Below, piece by piece: positions 57,001 to 64,000 of a stretch of 64,000 nt of DNA (position 1 is its first letter; every line of letters begins with the position of its first letter). The translations under genes were made by a program, and so were the position numbers. Source of the stretch: Lewinellaceae bacterium (GTDB lineage: Bacteria > Bacteroidota > Bacteroidia > Chitinophagales > Saprospiraceae). Location: NCBI GenBank assembly GCA_020636135.1, contig JACJYK010000001.1, positions 2,342,501 through 2,406,500 on the forward strand. Direction: 5' to 3'. The notes under the pieces are model-generated. The model was not told the DNA's origin. It saw only the letters and a program-made list of their open reading frames with translations, and ran no database searches.

Positions 57001-59882
57001 GTGAGATCGCCAGTTGGCAAAAGATCCTGGAATATCACGATATCAATACATTACCTCACTATATTTTATGTACGGACAACGCATACCGGGATCGACTTTC
57101 GGAAGCCAATAAAGCCCGTTACGACGCCTGGCGCAATGCTTTTTGCGGAGAAATCGGTGTCTATAAGGCAGACAAATTTGTACTCAATGACCGAATCATC
57201 TGGACGGATGACCTGATTAATAAATATCGAAACGTTACCGCCGTGTTGGAAACCTTCAAAGGAGCTGATATCGGTGCATTTGACAATGGAGACCTGGATT
57301 TCAGCATGGCTGAGTACCAGAAAGCAGAACGGGCATTGACCAGATTGTATGAAAATGCCACAGATACCTCCATCGTCAATCTTTCAATCAGCGGAGGATT
57401 GTCCCGTGAATTTAGTTATACCGCTGCCCGTGCAGCCTCAACCGATATTGAGTTTAATCGGTTTTATACCCTGGACGGTGCGGCAGGGCTATATACTGCA
57501 ACCGATACAAAAGTGGGATTTGGATTGATCACCAGTATTGTGGAAGGTGAAGGCAAAGTAGGAGCCGCATTTTCATCAGAGGCGAATTTTCAAACCAACC
57601 AGGTTGAAGAAAATTCCAAATCGTCCAACATCACCGTAAGTCTCAAGGATGACGATCAGGATGACAACTTTTCGGTGACCATCATTCCCTCGCCGATGTC
57701 CAACCACACACCCTATTTTGCCCTGACCGGCGGCCAAAGCAGCTGCCCAACGGAAAAAGCGCTCTCCTCCCGGGATAATGGACCTTTGGCCATCGATAAT
57801 TTCAGCATGGTGTTGATCGACCCGGAGACAGGGGCTACCGGCACATCATTGGCAAAAAACAACATCCCTGCCAATGGTTTTGTGCAGTTTAAACTGAAGA
57901 TCAAAAACATTACCAATTTGAACCTGAACCGCATCGTGGACATATATGCCACCAATAACATCTACAATGCCCGAATTGAAGCGGCCAATACACAGCTGGG
58001 CGGAGATGGGAAAGTTCGCCTGGACATCACCGGATCAGAAGAAAAAGAGTTGTTTATTTCCATTGCCCGAAACGCACTAAGTAACTTCTATGAGTTTCCA
58101 AACATTCGTATTGGGTTGCAACCCTATTGTGATGGTGAAGACACGCGTTTTGAGCTGCAGTCAGCCGCTTTCGTAGATATTACCGTACGATTCCAGCAAC
58201 CTTGCAGTCAGATCTCACTGGGTGCTCCTTTGAATCAGTTCGTGGTCAACCGCGTCAATACCCGGCAAGCCGATGATCGCGAGCACCTGGCATTTAAAAT
58301 TTATGATCTGGAAGTCAACAATCCCAATCTGCGCAATGTAAAATTACAATACCGACTAATCGGAGCTGATGCTGATTGGGTTGAATTTACAGAAATTCCG
58401 GTTGCAGACATTAAAGCAGCCTATAGCACGTTTGCTTTGGATGATATTCCATTTTATTATTTTGACTGGGACATCACGGGTCAATACGATCGCTACCCGG
58501 ACGGAACTTATCTGGTAAGAGCGGTATCAAATTGCGGTGCAACAGGTGGTCAGATCTACTCTGAAGAAATAACCGGTACCATCCGACGTAGCGCACTGAT
58601 TCTGAAAGGTATTCCCGAACCGGCTGATCAGGTATGGGTCAATGGTGATGAAATATCTGTGAGCTACAGTCGCGATTTAAGCTGTGGACTTATCAGCACG
58701 CCAAGCTCTATAGTTAACAATTTCCAGTTGTTGGATCGCACTGCGGGTGATGTGCCGGTTGCCTTTGACTTGATCTGTAACAACGGCAAACTGATTCTGC
58801 AACCAAAAGAAGACCTCAGGGTTTATGATGGGCATACGCTGGTTGCCATTTATCGGAATGTCCCGGATGTTTCCGGAAATGTAGCTGAGGATATTGAATG
58901 GCCTTTCAAAGTCATCGCGCAACAAGCGGACTGGCAGGAACAGGAAATCGTGGTTCGCTTGTACCAGGGTGATCAGATAACCAAAAAAGCACTCATTTAC
59001 AATACGACCGGAAACCAGGTTACCGGTTTAAATCTGACACGGGCGGATGCCAGTTCCAGTGCCTGGTTAACAATGGACCCGATGAATAATTTGGTGATTC
59101 CGGCTGCAGGTCAGACAATCAACTTCTCCATCGATGGCAACCGGGCTCCCGGAGATTATACCGACGACATCGCCATCACAGGTATGGCAGGCAGAATCCC
59201 GGTGATCAAGGTTAAAGCAACCATTTTACCTCCGCCGCCTGCCACCGAGAACATTGTAAAGAGAGAAAATGAGATGGAGTTGGTAGCCAACTGGCGTTTT
59301 GAAGACTTTAACCTGACCAGTGTGGATTCGTTGGATCAAATTCAGGTACTCATTGATGGTCAGGTGCGAGGCTTGGCGAATATTAAAGCTGTAGGTCCGT
59401 TCTATGCGGCAATCATCAAAATTCAGGGTAATGCCAGCGATGCCGGTAAAACGTTGCAATTCAGGGTATGGCATGGCAATGCCTTGACCCTCTATGAAGG
59501 AGTTGCCTTATCCGGTTTAATCCAATTCAGCAATGGCACCAAAGTCGGTTCCCTGGATGCCCCGGAACTGATCATTGTAAAGGATGCAATCGTGGTTAGT
59601 ATTAATGAGGTCAGACAGGATAATGTATTTAAACTTTCCAGCTATCCGAATCCTTTTGCCGAAGCCACGAACATCCGGTTTGAGCTCGATCAACCAAAGG
59701 ATGCACTGATTCAGATTTTTAATGTTATGGGTCAGATGGTATATGAGGAAAAAGGATATTATGCCAGTGGGGAACATCAGATACGATTTAATTCAACGGC
59801 TGGAATGGCCGGAGGCATGTATTATGTTCTGATGCAGTCAGACGGACAAATTGCGACGCATCGTATGATTCTGATCCGATAA
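48009..59882 (+). CDS. Giant T9SS-exported multidomain protein
   Basis: The protein has 3957 residues. Signal peptide: about residues 1-22 ('TPLLLFLILLPGQLFTQ'). By eye the order is: LamG-like domain (95-247, 'KWQHLAFTGNGLNQTQIYLN'); Fn3-like repeats; carboxypeptidase-regulatory-like domains near 553-645, 1135-1225, 2350-2440 and 2445-2530 (for example 'GRISGKVLTRSGEFPVKGI'); further Fn3 repeats; an FG-GAP/integrin-propeller-like part near 1735-2215 ('FGHSVDLSGNFLVVGAPQ'); a long central region with 'ALTGGQSSCPTEK'; a Big_5-like domain near 3530-3638; and a C-terminal T9SS type A domain (about 3877-3957, 'YPNPFAEATNIRFEL'). It should be surface-attached or secreted. I used the ATG at 48009; a TTG at 48003 is in frame. 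Adhesion or motility is possible but unproven. Confidence 0.92.
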   Translation: MRLIYFYTPLLLFLILLPGQLFTQTLSATVDSSDAHIDLNWMIPVDPCLLDYGLQYDELAIQIKADDGRGLIEEVKYTDLSGFYGPPQPSFEVIMAGENDNQKLRYSFADDSVIQKINNYTLEFWINLDASSANLIEDVTGNGYIQLEQQGDQYVVKIKKSQDNQPFISSPLPIKKGKWQHLAFTGNGLNQTQIYLNGDFKATVDVKIPLTSFAAIPITSRFFFAEFRVWDRLRTKEEIKANYLNIDNNQANLIIRLQATPNVDQKFEDNNGVLTTTLLIKDQASSYDGKTQTFQLAVVNQNALTIVVPYIPTPDYKPIIGKFRDRVGPNKLVGYTLELELKGGNDIDGDAACGKLETVGKTLVYQKPDLLSVSTNEIERIDIGWRNNSDWITRYLVRRTNAQQVKVDLPVDLSSLNRGILYAYADAFKYGSPTSIKNGAKYTYALVGIGPDNAEFVTQIGTSGSTIPINLQASDISSLLKDRVNLTWNNLSAYADKLEILRKGEVIFQLASDQTNYADLDPEFGVAIEYELKLFRAGKAIVSDYDQGGVPPNGRISGKVLTRSGEFPVKGIVLELTSKTSGNKLTATTNNHGTFLFDDLAYGIVDTFTLRALPQSLHDYSPNGINISISKVNPIAENIILFDAYNYNPGFTQIDVTSFTSTSQAAQDQVALNWKVTSNAANTIIEVLRDATLIFQDASGNKLNGSFIDQTGAPGKQYDYIIKAYQINGSQLSNQQKKIKELYPEVAAVPVFTATLNAGLGLVELEWMHTSDNNSGYRIYRNNALIAELPASTNNYTDLYPVPGAVTEYSITSFRTVEDLTTESEATNSVMGVFTCPHLPAPKNVNALADNRTPAIKITWEKAAVDNYNFTGYQIARIQNGTSTILATILKDRLLEWTDYQGDQNTSYQYEVRSFLQSPVQTLKSDPVTTNTVVFPVLPAPTNVFPKTSTQKESTGQKTALVTLNVDWAYDTKVINFDGFILYGSGGKGLDTIAATARTTIFYANYAAEIAQANTQIKLSAYRLVNGKFFESERAGASQQSSDETMVSNAPIEKASNFTASNDLRTHVKLCWQNENLADQVITRDGIVLDTVNNDVESYYDYTAMPGKIYTYTLTGNLNGQKSFSLVAKGSLLSVKKVSGMVYNEQTGMGVHKALITMSITPGGPGIREAFTDSTGYYEITGLPQIIGQEITLTAAHPNAQLTIPVKRFQIGLQDDYEVDFGDAGVIPASFDSIAAITSFIATPDPVNRHLILHWNTSSDRYDGIELLRGTDVLAFIPKQTERVFLDSLVGSGVKYGYLIRTYQNSSRGRLVSAYVRTDALVPNLLPATNLSATPDTRTNRVVVQWSHKYDNHTYYQVLRNDEPVAQVPVGGALIFTDRDGSPGETYRYTVIAVEELTGLTGNTLLQFSQPADIEVVYPLVAQVQNLTLAVAASANPVNLETYSNPPLTDNNYTLNFVQVNWNYPDTSSAVDGFNIYRNGLLVGMVNKTERTFADFSGIPNNPSEYEVSARIKTSIGLLIESNRRKSNINFPKIAQPFDLFIQRIVNDGTVQLSFSYPVYQDQIHEVDKFYIYRNTTPSLTPAQIIDTIYIQQENAGAFVFEDRSGVPGTEYYYGIQAEAVKNAVQYTSAITSPTRSVVYPDIAPPINLVGNNHVAFNIIEFTWDYANENSIDRFELDPGNGEPIVQIEKNLRKHRYKVVNPMPAVGHTFTLSAVKRIQGIVYKGSVSIHAQSGSEVLEQAVAGSGVADELGWDIKMTDNWLVVSAPLENGAGAVHIYKYNLPAFSFEEFEVIRGSEAGERFGHSVDLSGNFLVVGAPQYQLAQGRIAIYEFRDGSWLTDPPFVYQSNYDSLELGFDVSISDDLVVASMANYPNRPDNPTSRPADFNYYTARHVNGTWQQIKLNHNNPFKYAWHYEGAGSGDSRYRAQNWGIPGTGMTRYSNEPPFSYYAQDPLPVTAFREGQSIVLHKGRLVTTRVAGNPLDGFFKLQINAFTLNGNTWTTETLPEEIHNNVVPYVGEINLGLLKLKDNGLVTYPEQLTDLTNNYDLTVINQKEGTSELARATDIAEGYGSYYSSTFSPSGRYGMYTSMSFPENRAQLLSAPNPNNVLFNNYAGTQVGFFNSYADFPSKLFDFPSSDCGTSLTNFQPCGPSFYSYYTPPIDTITYIESVPGIPPFERTISILDTTGFGKAIAVNETHLAIGAPGRSFPFQPGSVASRYPYNNPVPIPGNGVGALTLVRFQGNEGYFASVTATDGTKDNTEISWSLDDSKNPGSDYKFKIYRDEELIGEVAKNVRSFNESQSIADKSAIPGKRYTYTVVLIQNYARKQDGVLVDIPLEPASDEGYSRAIGRISGSVLVKADASIGVPGVTITATSILSDQFVQKSVVTNAEGKFFLEDLLFEEDGNQYVLTASYKNHQFDPVKPVLLSIQEPNKTNVLLFDNTSFVVKGTVSAKGSACGLEDQVVRYYQLVNGQEMLKDSARTDEKGYYSLIVNPDVPQLERIRISIADVQTKAVGHDSTMFGLVRHQYRTSHTDNPKAVIKKNPAGIEITNFTNLQLISQVDFKDELEYSIPITVQNGCGNRVDNTLFKVRIFTLDLCVDTTIVTRINGKTEINLTPKDYQIVVTGIADATPSQLGVKALDYLKVRPFYLKLAQLHQEAALNEPVIPSVEFTYHTRADIVFNSSAFSNYFCGETTQPAITAQGQSYRMNFSVVENHDNNTCDVKEGYLVIRNSGALNAGPIRLDFQNGFPVYEFTAAGPNLISPYIWTINVQYFSKLNSLLAERAIPMIVEGSTALPGAGLNIKLDKKDGEIQLPLFILRDPPGDGSFASIEKGSVINSQLSFNSGSSASGGFFADIALAFATIGFFTEQNIQYGTNSATTGTFGLNIETTETISTSDDADFTGRAADVIVGLGLASSYGVIQGVRVVKCDSIQLYTDLGFSADGVSTEWNYTVGFIEQLIKQLKQDSLLLREGSLTYRYPDGTLYREQDAITKVGSEIASWQKILEYHDINTLPHYILCTDNAYRDRLSEANKARYDAWRNAFCGEIGVYKADKFVLNDRIIWTDDLINKYRNVTAVLETFKGADIGAFDNGDLDFSMAEYQKAERALTRLYENATDTSIVNLSISGGLSREFSYTAARAASTDIEFNRFYTLDGAAGLYTATDTKVGFGLITSIVEGEGKVGAAFSSEANFQTNQVEENSKSSNITVSLKDDDQDDNFSVTIIPSPMSNHTPYFALTGGQSSCPTEKALSSRDNGPLAIDNFSMVLIDPETGATGTSLAKNNIPANGFVQFKLKIKNITNLNLNRIVDIYATNNIYNARIEAANTQLGGDGKVRLDITGSEEKELFISIARNALSNFYEFPNIRIGLQPYCDGEDTRFELQSAAFVDITVRFQQPCSQISLGAPLNQFVVNRVNTRQADDREHLAFKIYDLEVNNPNLRNVKLQYRLIGADADWVEFTEIPVADIKAAYSTFALDDIPFYYFDWDITGQYDRYPDGTYLVRAVSNCGATGGQIYSEEITGTIRRSALILKGIPEPADQVWVNGDEISVSYSRDLSCGLISTPSSIVNNFQLLDRTAGDVPVAFDLICNNGKLILQPKEDLRVYDGHTLVAIYRNVPDVSGNVAEDIEWPFKVIAQQADWQEQEIVVRLYQGDQITKKALIYNTTGNQVTGLNLTRADASSSAWLTMDPMNNLVIPAAGQTINFSIDGNRAPGDYTDDIAITGMAGRIPVIKVKATILPPPPATENIVKRENEMELVANWRFEDFNLTSVDSLDQIQVLIDGQVRGLANIKAVGPFYAAIIKIQGNASDAGKTLQFRVWHGNALTLYEGVALSGLIQFSNGTKVGSLDAPELIIVKDAIVVSINEVRQDNVFKLSSYPNPFAEATNIRFELDQPKDALIQIFNVMGQMVYEEKGYYASGEHQIRFNSTAGMAGGMYYVLMQSDGQIATHRMILIR

Positions 59883-59910
59883 CCGGATAAATACATTTGA
59901 AAGAACAGAA

Positions 59911-59946
59911 TGATGAACAAGTGACATAGCTTGTTCATCATTTTTG
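59911..59946 (+). terminator. Rho-independent terminator of the giant gene
   Basis: A perfect 11-bp stem TGATGAACAAG (59911-59921) / CTTGTTCATCA (59930-59940) with an 8-nt loop is followed directly by TTTTTG. It begins 28 bp after the stop codon. Confidence 0.9.
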
Positions 59947-60135
59947 TTTAAAGTCCAGAACTATTTAATTCGTAAAATTAAAATCCGGGAATCATCCGGT
60001 GTATAAACTTAAAAAAAGGAAAGATGCTTCCAATTCTATCAATAAACGGATCTAAAAATTAGTATTTTGATGAAGACCAAATTAACCGGCTACTTCAGAT
60101 GACTTTTCATTAGATCAATCTTTTAACGTAATTCT

Positions 60136-62484
60136 GTGTTTTTGAAATACCTCCACCTGTTTATCCTTATTGCATTCATTTCATCGTGTGCTTCTTCAGA
60201 TGATGACAAGCCCCAGACTGGATTGCAGGATGCAAATGCAGGAATATTTTCTCAAATCCAGGTTCAGAACGGGCAGCAGTTATTTAATCTGCATTGTGTT
60301 GCGTGCCATGGCAATGATCTGCGAGGAACAGAAGGTGGCACGGCTCTGATGGGCGACCACTTCCTGGAGAAATGGAAGGACAGTACAGTGGCCCAATTGT
60401 ATACGCTGACCCAAAAAACCATGCCCAAGGCTAATCCGGGCTTACTGGATGATCCATCCTATGCCTCATTAATCGCATTTATACTTAGTGCCAATGGATT
60501 TCCGTCGGGTGATGCCAAGCTGCCTGATGAAGCTGAACCCCTGAGTCACTTCAAACTTGGCATACCTCCGTCAGCGACCCGTGTCAGTCTTCAATTTAAA
60601 CCGAAAGCCCTGGACAGTGGAAAGCATTCCGTGGAAGCGGAATGGCTCCAGCACCGGGGTGAATACGCGAGCACCAATTATTCGCCCCTGGATCAGATCA
60701 ACCGGGACAATGTGAAAAGTCTAAAAATCCTCTGGCGCTGGAAGTCGGATAATTTTGGCCCGGGTCCGGAATACTATTTTAAAGTCACTCCATTGATGGT
60801 CAATGGAATTTTATACACCACCGCAGGTACCAGCCGCAGTGTGGTTGCCATTGATGCTGAAACCGGCGAAACCTTGTGGGTATTTCATTTGGATGAAAGG
60901 GAGCGACAGCCTTATGTGCCCCGGCAAAATTCCGGCCGTGGTGTCGCTTACTGGGCAAGTCCGGAAGGCCATGACCGGATTCTGTATATTTCTCCTGCCT
61001 ATCAGTTGGTTGCACTCGATGCGAAATCAGGGCGACCCATCCAACCATTTGGTAAAGATGGTGTGGTAGATCTCAAGAAAGCGCTGGGGCCACACGTAGA
61101 CCAGAACACGCCCATCGGATCAACATCTCCACCGATCATCGTCAATGATGTTGTGGTTCTCGGGTCGACCTTTCCGGTTGGATTGGCCCCTGAATCGAAA
61201 AAACAGGCTCGCGGTGATATTATGGGCTTTGATGTAAGGACAGGTAAAAAATTATGGACCTTTCATTCCATTCCCCAGAAGGGTGAGCCGGGTGTGGAAA
61301 CCTGGGAAAACAATAGCTGGGAATATACCGGCAATGCCGGAGCCTGGGCACCCTTATCCGCCGACCCGGAACTGGGCTATGTCTATTTGCCCATGGAAGC
61401 GGCAACCGGCGATTTTTATGGAGGCCATCGTCCCGGAGATAACCTTTATTCCAGTTCTCTGGTCTGTCTGAATGCAAAAACAGGTGCATTGGTTTGGCAT
61501 TATCAGATCGTGCATCATGATATCTGGGATTATGATCTGCCGGCACCACCGGTCCTGGCAGACCTCACCGTGGGAGGGAAGCCGGTCAAAGCGGTCATCC
61601 AGGTGACGAAGCAGGCTTTTGTTTTTGCATTTGAACGCACGAATGGCCGGCCCATCTGGCCTATTGAGGAAAAACCGGTTCCACAATCAACAGTCTCAGG
61701 GGAACGAACTTCTCCGACTCAACCATTTCCTTCCAAGCCTGCACCATTTGATGTCCAGGGTTATTCCGAGGATATCCTCGTTGATTTTACCCCGGAGATC
61801 AAAGAGCAAGCGAAAGCAATTGCGGCAAAATATGATAAGGGGCCAATATACAATCCGGTTGCACTCTACCATCCCCCGGATCAACTGGGAACTTTGGTCA
61901 TTCCGGATGCAGTAGGCGGCGCCAACTGGCAGGGAGCCGTTCTGGACTCGGAAACAGGGGTTTTATATGTTTCTTCCAGTACGGTCCTGCGACCGATGAG
62001 TCTGGAACGTGGAGATGAAAGGACGGATATGGATTACATGGCATACCTGGGCAGTTCACGGATAGGCCCTTATGGTCTGCCATTGGTGAAGCCGCCCTAC
62101 GGTCGTATCACAGCGATCGATATGAACAAAGGAGAGCATCTGTGGATGGTGGCCAATGCGGATTCGCCAGACTGGATTAAAAACAACCCGGCGCTGAAAG
62201 GATTGAATATTCCCCGTACAGGTACCCCGGACCGGGTTGGCTTGCTGGTAACCAAGACGCTCTTATTTGCCGGCGAGGGCTCGGGGCTTTATGTTTCTGA
62301 TGGAGGAGGCGGGAACAAATTTCGCGCTCTGGATAAGGCTACCGGCGAGATTATCGCGGAGATTGAGTTACCAGCCAATCAATGCGGCATCCCGATGACC
62401 TACTCCATCAATGGCAGGCAATACATTGTGGTTGCAGTGGGTGCCGTGGGACATCCGGGTGAATTGGTGGCTTTAGGACTATAA
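60136..62484 (+). CDS. PQQ-dependent dehydrogenase lipoprotein with N-terminal cytochrome c
   Basis: The protein has 782 residues. The lipoprotein leader ends at Cys18 ('LIAFISSCASS'). A cytochrome c domain follows with 'CVACH' (residues 54-58) and a likely distal Met in 'LTQKTMPKANPG'. The rest is an eight-bladed quinoprotein propeller: 'YSPLDQINRDNVKSLKILWR', 'VVAIDAETGETLWVFHLD', 'DIWDYDLPAPPVLADL' and 'RALDKATGEIIAEIELP'. Such enzymes oxidise sugars or alcohols in the periplasm and pass electrons to haem. Cytochrome at the N terminus is less usual than at the C terminus. PQQ synthesis genes are not in the window. The start is the GTG at 60136; a TTG at 60142 is possible. Confidence 0.9.
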   Translation: MFLKYLHLFILIAFISSCASSDDDKPQTGLQDANAGIFSQIQVQNGQQLFNLHCVACHGNDLRGTEGGTALMGDHFLEKWKDSTVAQLYTLTQKTMPKANPGLLDDPSYASLIAFILSANGFPSGDAKLPDEAEPLSHFKLGIPPSATRVSLQFKPKALDSGKHSVEAEWLQHRGEYASTNYSPLDQINRDNVKSLKILWRWKSDNFGPGPEYYFKVTPLMVNGILYTTAGTSRSVVAIDAETGETLWVFHLDERERQPYVPRQNSGRGVAYWASPEGHDRILYISPAYQLVALDAKSGRPIQPFGKDGVVDLKKALGPHVDQNTPIGSTSPPIIVNDVVVLGSTFPVGLAPESKKQARGDIMGFDVRTGKKLWTFHSIPQKGEPGVETWENNSWEYTGNAGAWAPLSADPELGYVYLPMEAATGDFYGGHRPGDNLYSSSLVCLNAKTGALVWHYQIVHHDIWDYDLPAPPVLADLTVGGKPVKAVIQVTKQAFVFAFERTNGRPIWPIEEKPVPQSTVSGERTSPTQPFPSKPAPFDVQGYSEDILVDFTPEIKEQAKAIAAKYDKGPIYNPVALYHPPDQLGTLVIPDAVGGANWQGAVLDSETGVLYVSSSTVLRPMSLERGDERTDMDYMAYLGSSRIGPYGLPLVKPPYGRITAIDMNKGEHLWMVANADSPDWIKNNPALKGLNIPRTGTPDRVGLLVTKTLLFAGEGSGLYVSDGGGGNKFRALDKATGEIIAEIELPANQCGIPMTYSINGRQYIVVAVGAVGHPGELVALGL

Positions 62485-62840
62485 TTATTTTCATAAAAGG
62501 ATTACACCTTTCTCATTTAATCCGGTCTATTTACCTGTTAATGATACAAGATGCATCTTACCAGATCTCCACTACCTATCTATATCCTGAACAGTTACGT
62601 TGATGTATAATTCTTTAGATCCCATTTAAATCCATTCTGTGTAAGTCACTACTACTTCTCGAGTGACGACATCAAATGGAACTATCAATCGGATATTTTG
62701 TGAATTGCTATTGAAAGTAAGCCATGCCACAATTATTCAAACCTGTGCGACACTAATGAAAATGGAACACAGGTATTGTCTTCAACTTTGAAGCGTCAAA
62801 TTATTTCAACTTTCACAGTCTTCTAAAATTTGAATAACAA
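62485..62840. other. Intergenic region after the PQQ dehydrogenase
   Basis: This is about 356 bp without a gene. A weak hairpin AAAGG (62496-62500) / CCTTT (62507-62511) lies just after the stop and could be a poor terminator. Nothing else was recognised. Confidence 0.5.
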
Positions 62841-63449
62841 ATGGACAATTCAATTCCACAGCTCCAAAAGAACATCTGGGTATTCTGTATGTTTTTTTCA
62901 CCTTTACTTATTACCATTGCGCAGTTTTTTTGGCGAGATGGTATGCTGTCCGCGACCGCCGGCACCATTCAGGTGGTGGCCTTTGTACTTTGGATCATTG
63001 CTTTTCAGGGGATGTTTTATAGCATAAGAAATGAATTTCCTCAATACACAATTATAGGATTTATTGTGGCGGTATATGCTTGTGTAGCTGGAAACAATTT
63101 TGGGGTGGATGGCATTTATAGTGATGCGATGGGCCTGCAAAGTCTGGACGAATCCAAACAACTGATCGAACGGATAGGCTTCCCAGCCCTGATCTATCTT
63201 TACATTCCAGGGATCTTTTTCCCTCTCAGCCTTTTGATGATTGGTATCCAATTGATACGGGCTAGAAAAGTGAGCAAGGTAGCAGGCATGGTACTGGTTA
63301 TCGGAGCAGTGTGCTTTCCTTTAAGTCGGATTCCCCGCGTGGATTGGATTGCCCATTTGGATAACCTGACATTGATTGCGGGACAAGTCCTGATTGCCAA
63401 ACAACTTTTTCATCGGAAAACTTCCAAAACGAGTTGGTCAGCAGCATGA
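62841..63449 (+). CDS. Integral membrane protein (DUF4386-like)
   Basis: The 202-residue protein has six hydrophobic segments ('VFCMFFSPLLITIAQFFW', 'IQVVAFVLWIIAFQGMFYSI', 'YTIIGFIVAVYACVAGNNFG', 'FPALIYLYIPGIFFPLSLLM', 'VAGMVLVIGAVCFPLSRI' and a C-terminal one). The general layout resembles DUF4386-type membrane proteins, but I am not sure of the family. Function is unknown. The ATG at 62841 is well placed; the overlapping frame starting at 62830 is a shadow. Confidence 0.75.
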   Translation: MDNSIPQLQKNIWVFCMFFSPLLITIAQFFWRDGMLSATAGTIQVVAFVLWIIAFQGMFYSIRNEFPQYTIIGFIVAVYACVAGNNFGVDGIYSDAMGLQSLDESKQLIERIGFPALIYLYIPGIFFPLSLLMIGIQLIRARKVSKVAGMVLVIGAVCFPLSRIPRVDWIAHLDNLTLIAGQVLIAKQLFHRKTSKTSWSAA

Positions 63450-63588
63450 ACGGAGTAGATAAAGTCTTCGTACTCCTTTCTGCTGGCAATACGATTATGG
63501 CCCTTCATGAAGATAGCTGGACAACTATAATGGCCGGTTTTGAATAAAAAATACTTGATATCTTTAATCCATTGCTAAATCACTGGCT

Positions 63589-64000
63589 TTGCAACGCGTT
63601 TCATTCTTTTTTTTGACACTTTTTACCTTGCTTTCCTCTGGATATGCCAGCCCATCGGTAATCATTAGAAATGTACTGCGGATCTATCCTCTCGACTCCA
63701 ACGGTGAATGGTTGGTTGACAGTAGTGCAAGCATGCAGCTGGATGATGTCAGGGCTAAAACATTTAACTCGGAAATAAACAGCATCAACCGTGTACCACC
63801 GCAAGGAGCTCTTTGGTTAAAGACAAATTTGATTGCTGAAGATCAAATTACCGATTGGCTCCTGCTCCTGAAAAATCCATCCCTGGAGTCATCATCCAAC
63901 CGGTCCATTTATGCAGCTGAATTTTGCTACATGGATGCCTTTTTCATTCACCAGGATGGTAAGATTGAAAGTAAAAAGGATGGATACTTTGTACCTCGAC
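63589..64000 (+). CDS. 7TMR-DISM sensor protein, N-terminal fragment
   Basis: The frame is open to the right edge, giving about 137 residues of a longer protein. A TTG at 63589 starts a signal peptide ('SFFFLTLFTLLSSGYASPS'); no ATG lies between the upstream stop (TAA at 63565) and this leader. The mature part fits the 7TMR-DISM extracellular domain type 2: 'GEWLVDSSASMQLDDV', 'ALWLKTNLIAEDQITDWLLL' and 'YMDAFFIHQDGKIESKKDG'. Such proteins continue with seven membrane helices and often a histidine kinase or other signalling output, beyond the window. Confidence 0.75.
   Translation, partial: MQRVSFFFLTLFTLLSSGYASPSVIIRNVLRIYPLDSNGEWLVDSSASMQLDDVRAKTFNSEINSINRVPPQGALWLKTNLIAEDQITDWLLLLKNPSLESSSNRSIYAAEFCYMDAFFIHQDGKIESKKDGYFVPR

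Overview
The window looks like chromosomal DNA from a free-living, aerobic member of the Bacteroidota, most likely Saprospiria/Lewinella-like. The indications are a giant secreted protein with a C-terminal type IX secretion (T9SS) sorting domain, many lipoproteins with Bacteroidota-style lipoboxes, DUF6090 and Gfo/Idh/MocA proteins typical of the phylum, a promoter-like TTTG/TAnnTTTG pair, several TTG/GTG starts with no Shine-Dalgarno signal, and abundant sulfatase and glycan genes. The taxon is an inference; no rRNA or tRNA gene was seen.

Region 1 (1-7.1 kb) is a stress and envelope block. It holds the end of a DUF2130 protein, a coiled-coil protein followed by a membrane-anchored PspA/ESCRT-III-like coiled-coil protein, two tandem-domain universal stress proteins, an esterase, a group III truncated haemoglobin, an MscS channel and a DUF4260 membrane protein.

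Region 2 (7.1-12.1 kb) is the most unusual part. A patatin-like phospholipase and a TIR-domain protein sit 2 bp apart, and the TIR protein has a transmembrane helix and an extracytoplasmic PEGA-like end. They are followed by a tight envelope operon: a secreted CsgG/FlgO-like protein, a lipoprotein and an outer-membrane beta-barrel protein. A SulP/STAS transporter lies opposite, ending at a clear terminator.

Region 3 (14.5-32.9 kb) starts with a YtxH / Holin-X / hypothetical trio. It then becomes a glycan-catabolism region: GH88 unsaturated uronyl hydrolase, TIM-barrel isomerase, Gfo/Idh/MocA oxidoreductases, an SDR, a DUF3311-like protein with a sodium:solute symporter, an AI-2E transporter, a PhyH dioxygenase, two sulfatases, two zinc alcohol dehydrogenases, an esterase and a GH53 endo-galactanase. 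No SusC/SusD pair is present. The region ends in a frameshifted, truncated gene remnant.

Region 4 (33.3-36.0 kb) is a visibly A+T-richer three-gene set (methyltransferase, GT2, GT4) that looks like surface-glycan synthesis and may be transferred DNA. Region 5 (36.1-47.6 kb) holds a GH116 beta-glucosidase, a CobW-type GTPase, a DUF6090 protein, a YHS protein, an oxidative sugar-acid module (IlvD/Edd dehydratase, SDR, SMP-30 lactonase), a third sulfatase and a lipoprotein formylglycine-generating enzyme with both catalytic cysteines.

Region 6 (48-64 kb) is dominated by a 3957-residue T9SS-exported multidomain protein. It is followed by a cytochrome c-PQQ dehydrogenase lipoprotein, a DUF4386-like membrane protein, and the start of a 7TMR-DISM sensor that runs off the right edge. 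The sulfatases, hydrolases, symporter and sugar-acid enzymes together suggest a bacterium that consumes sulfated, uronate- and galactose-containing polysaccharides.
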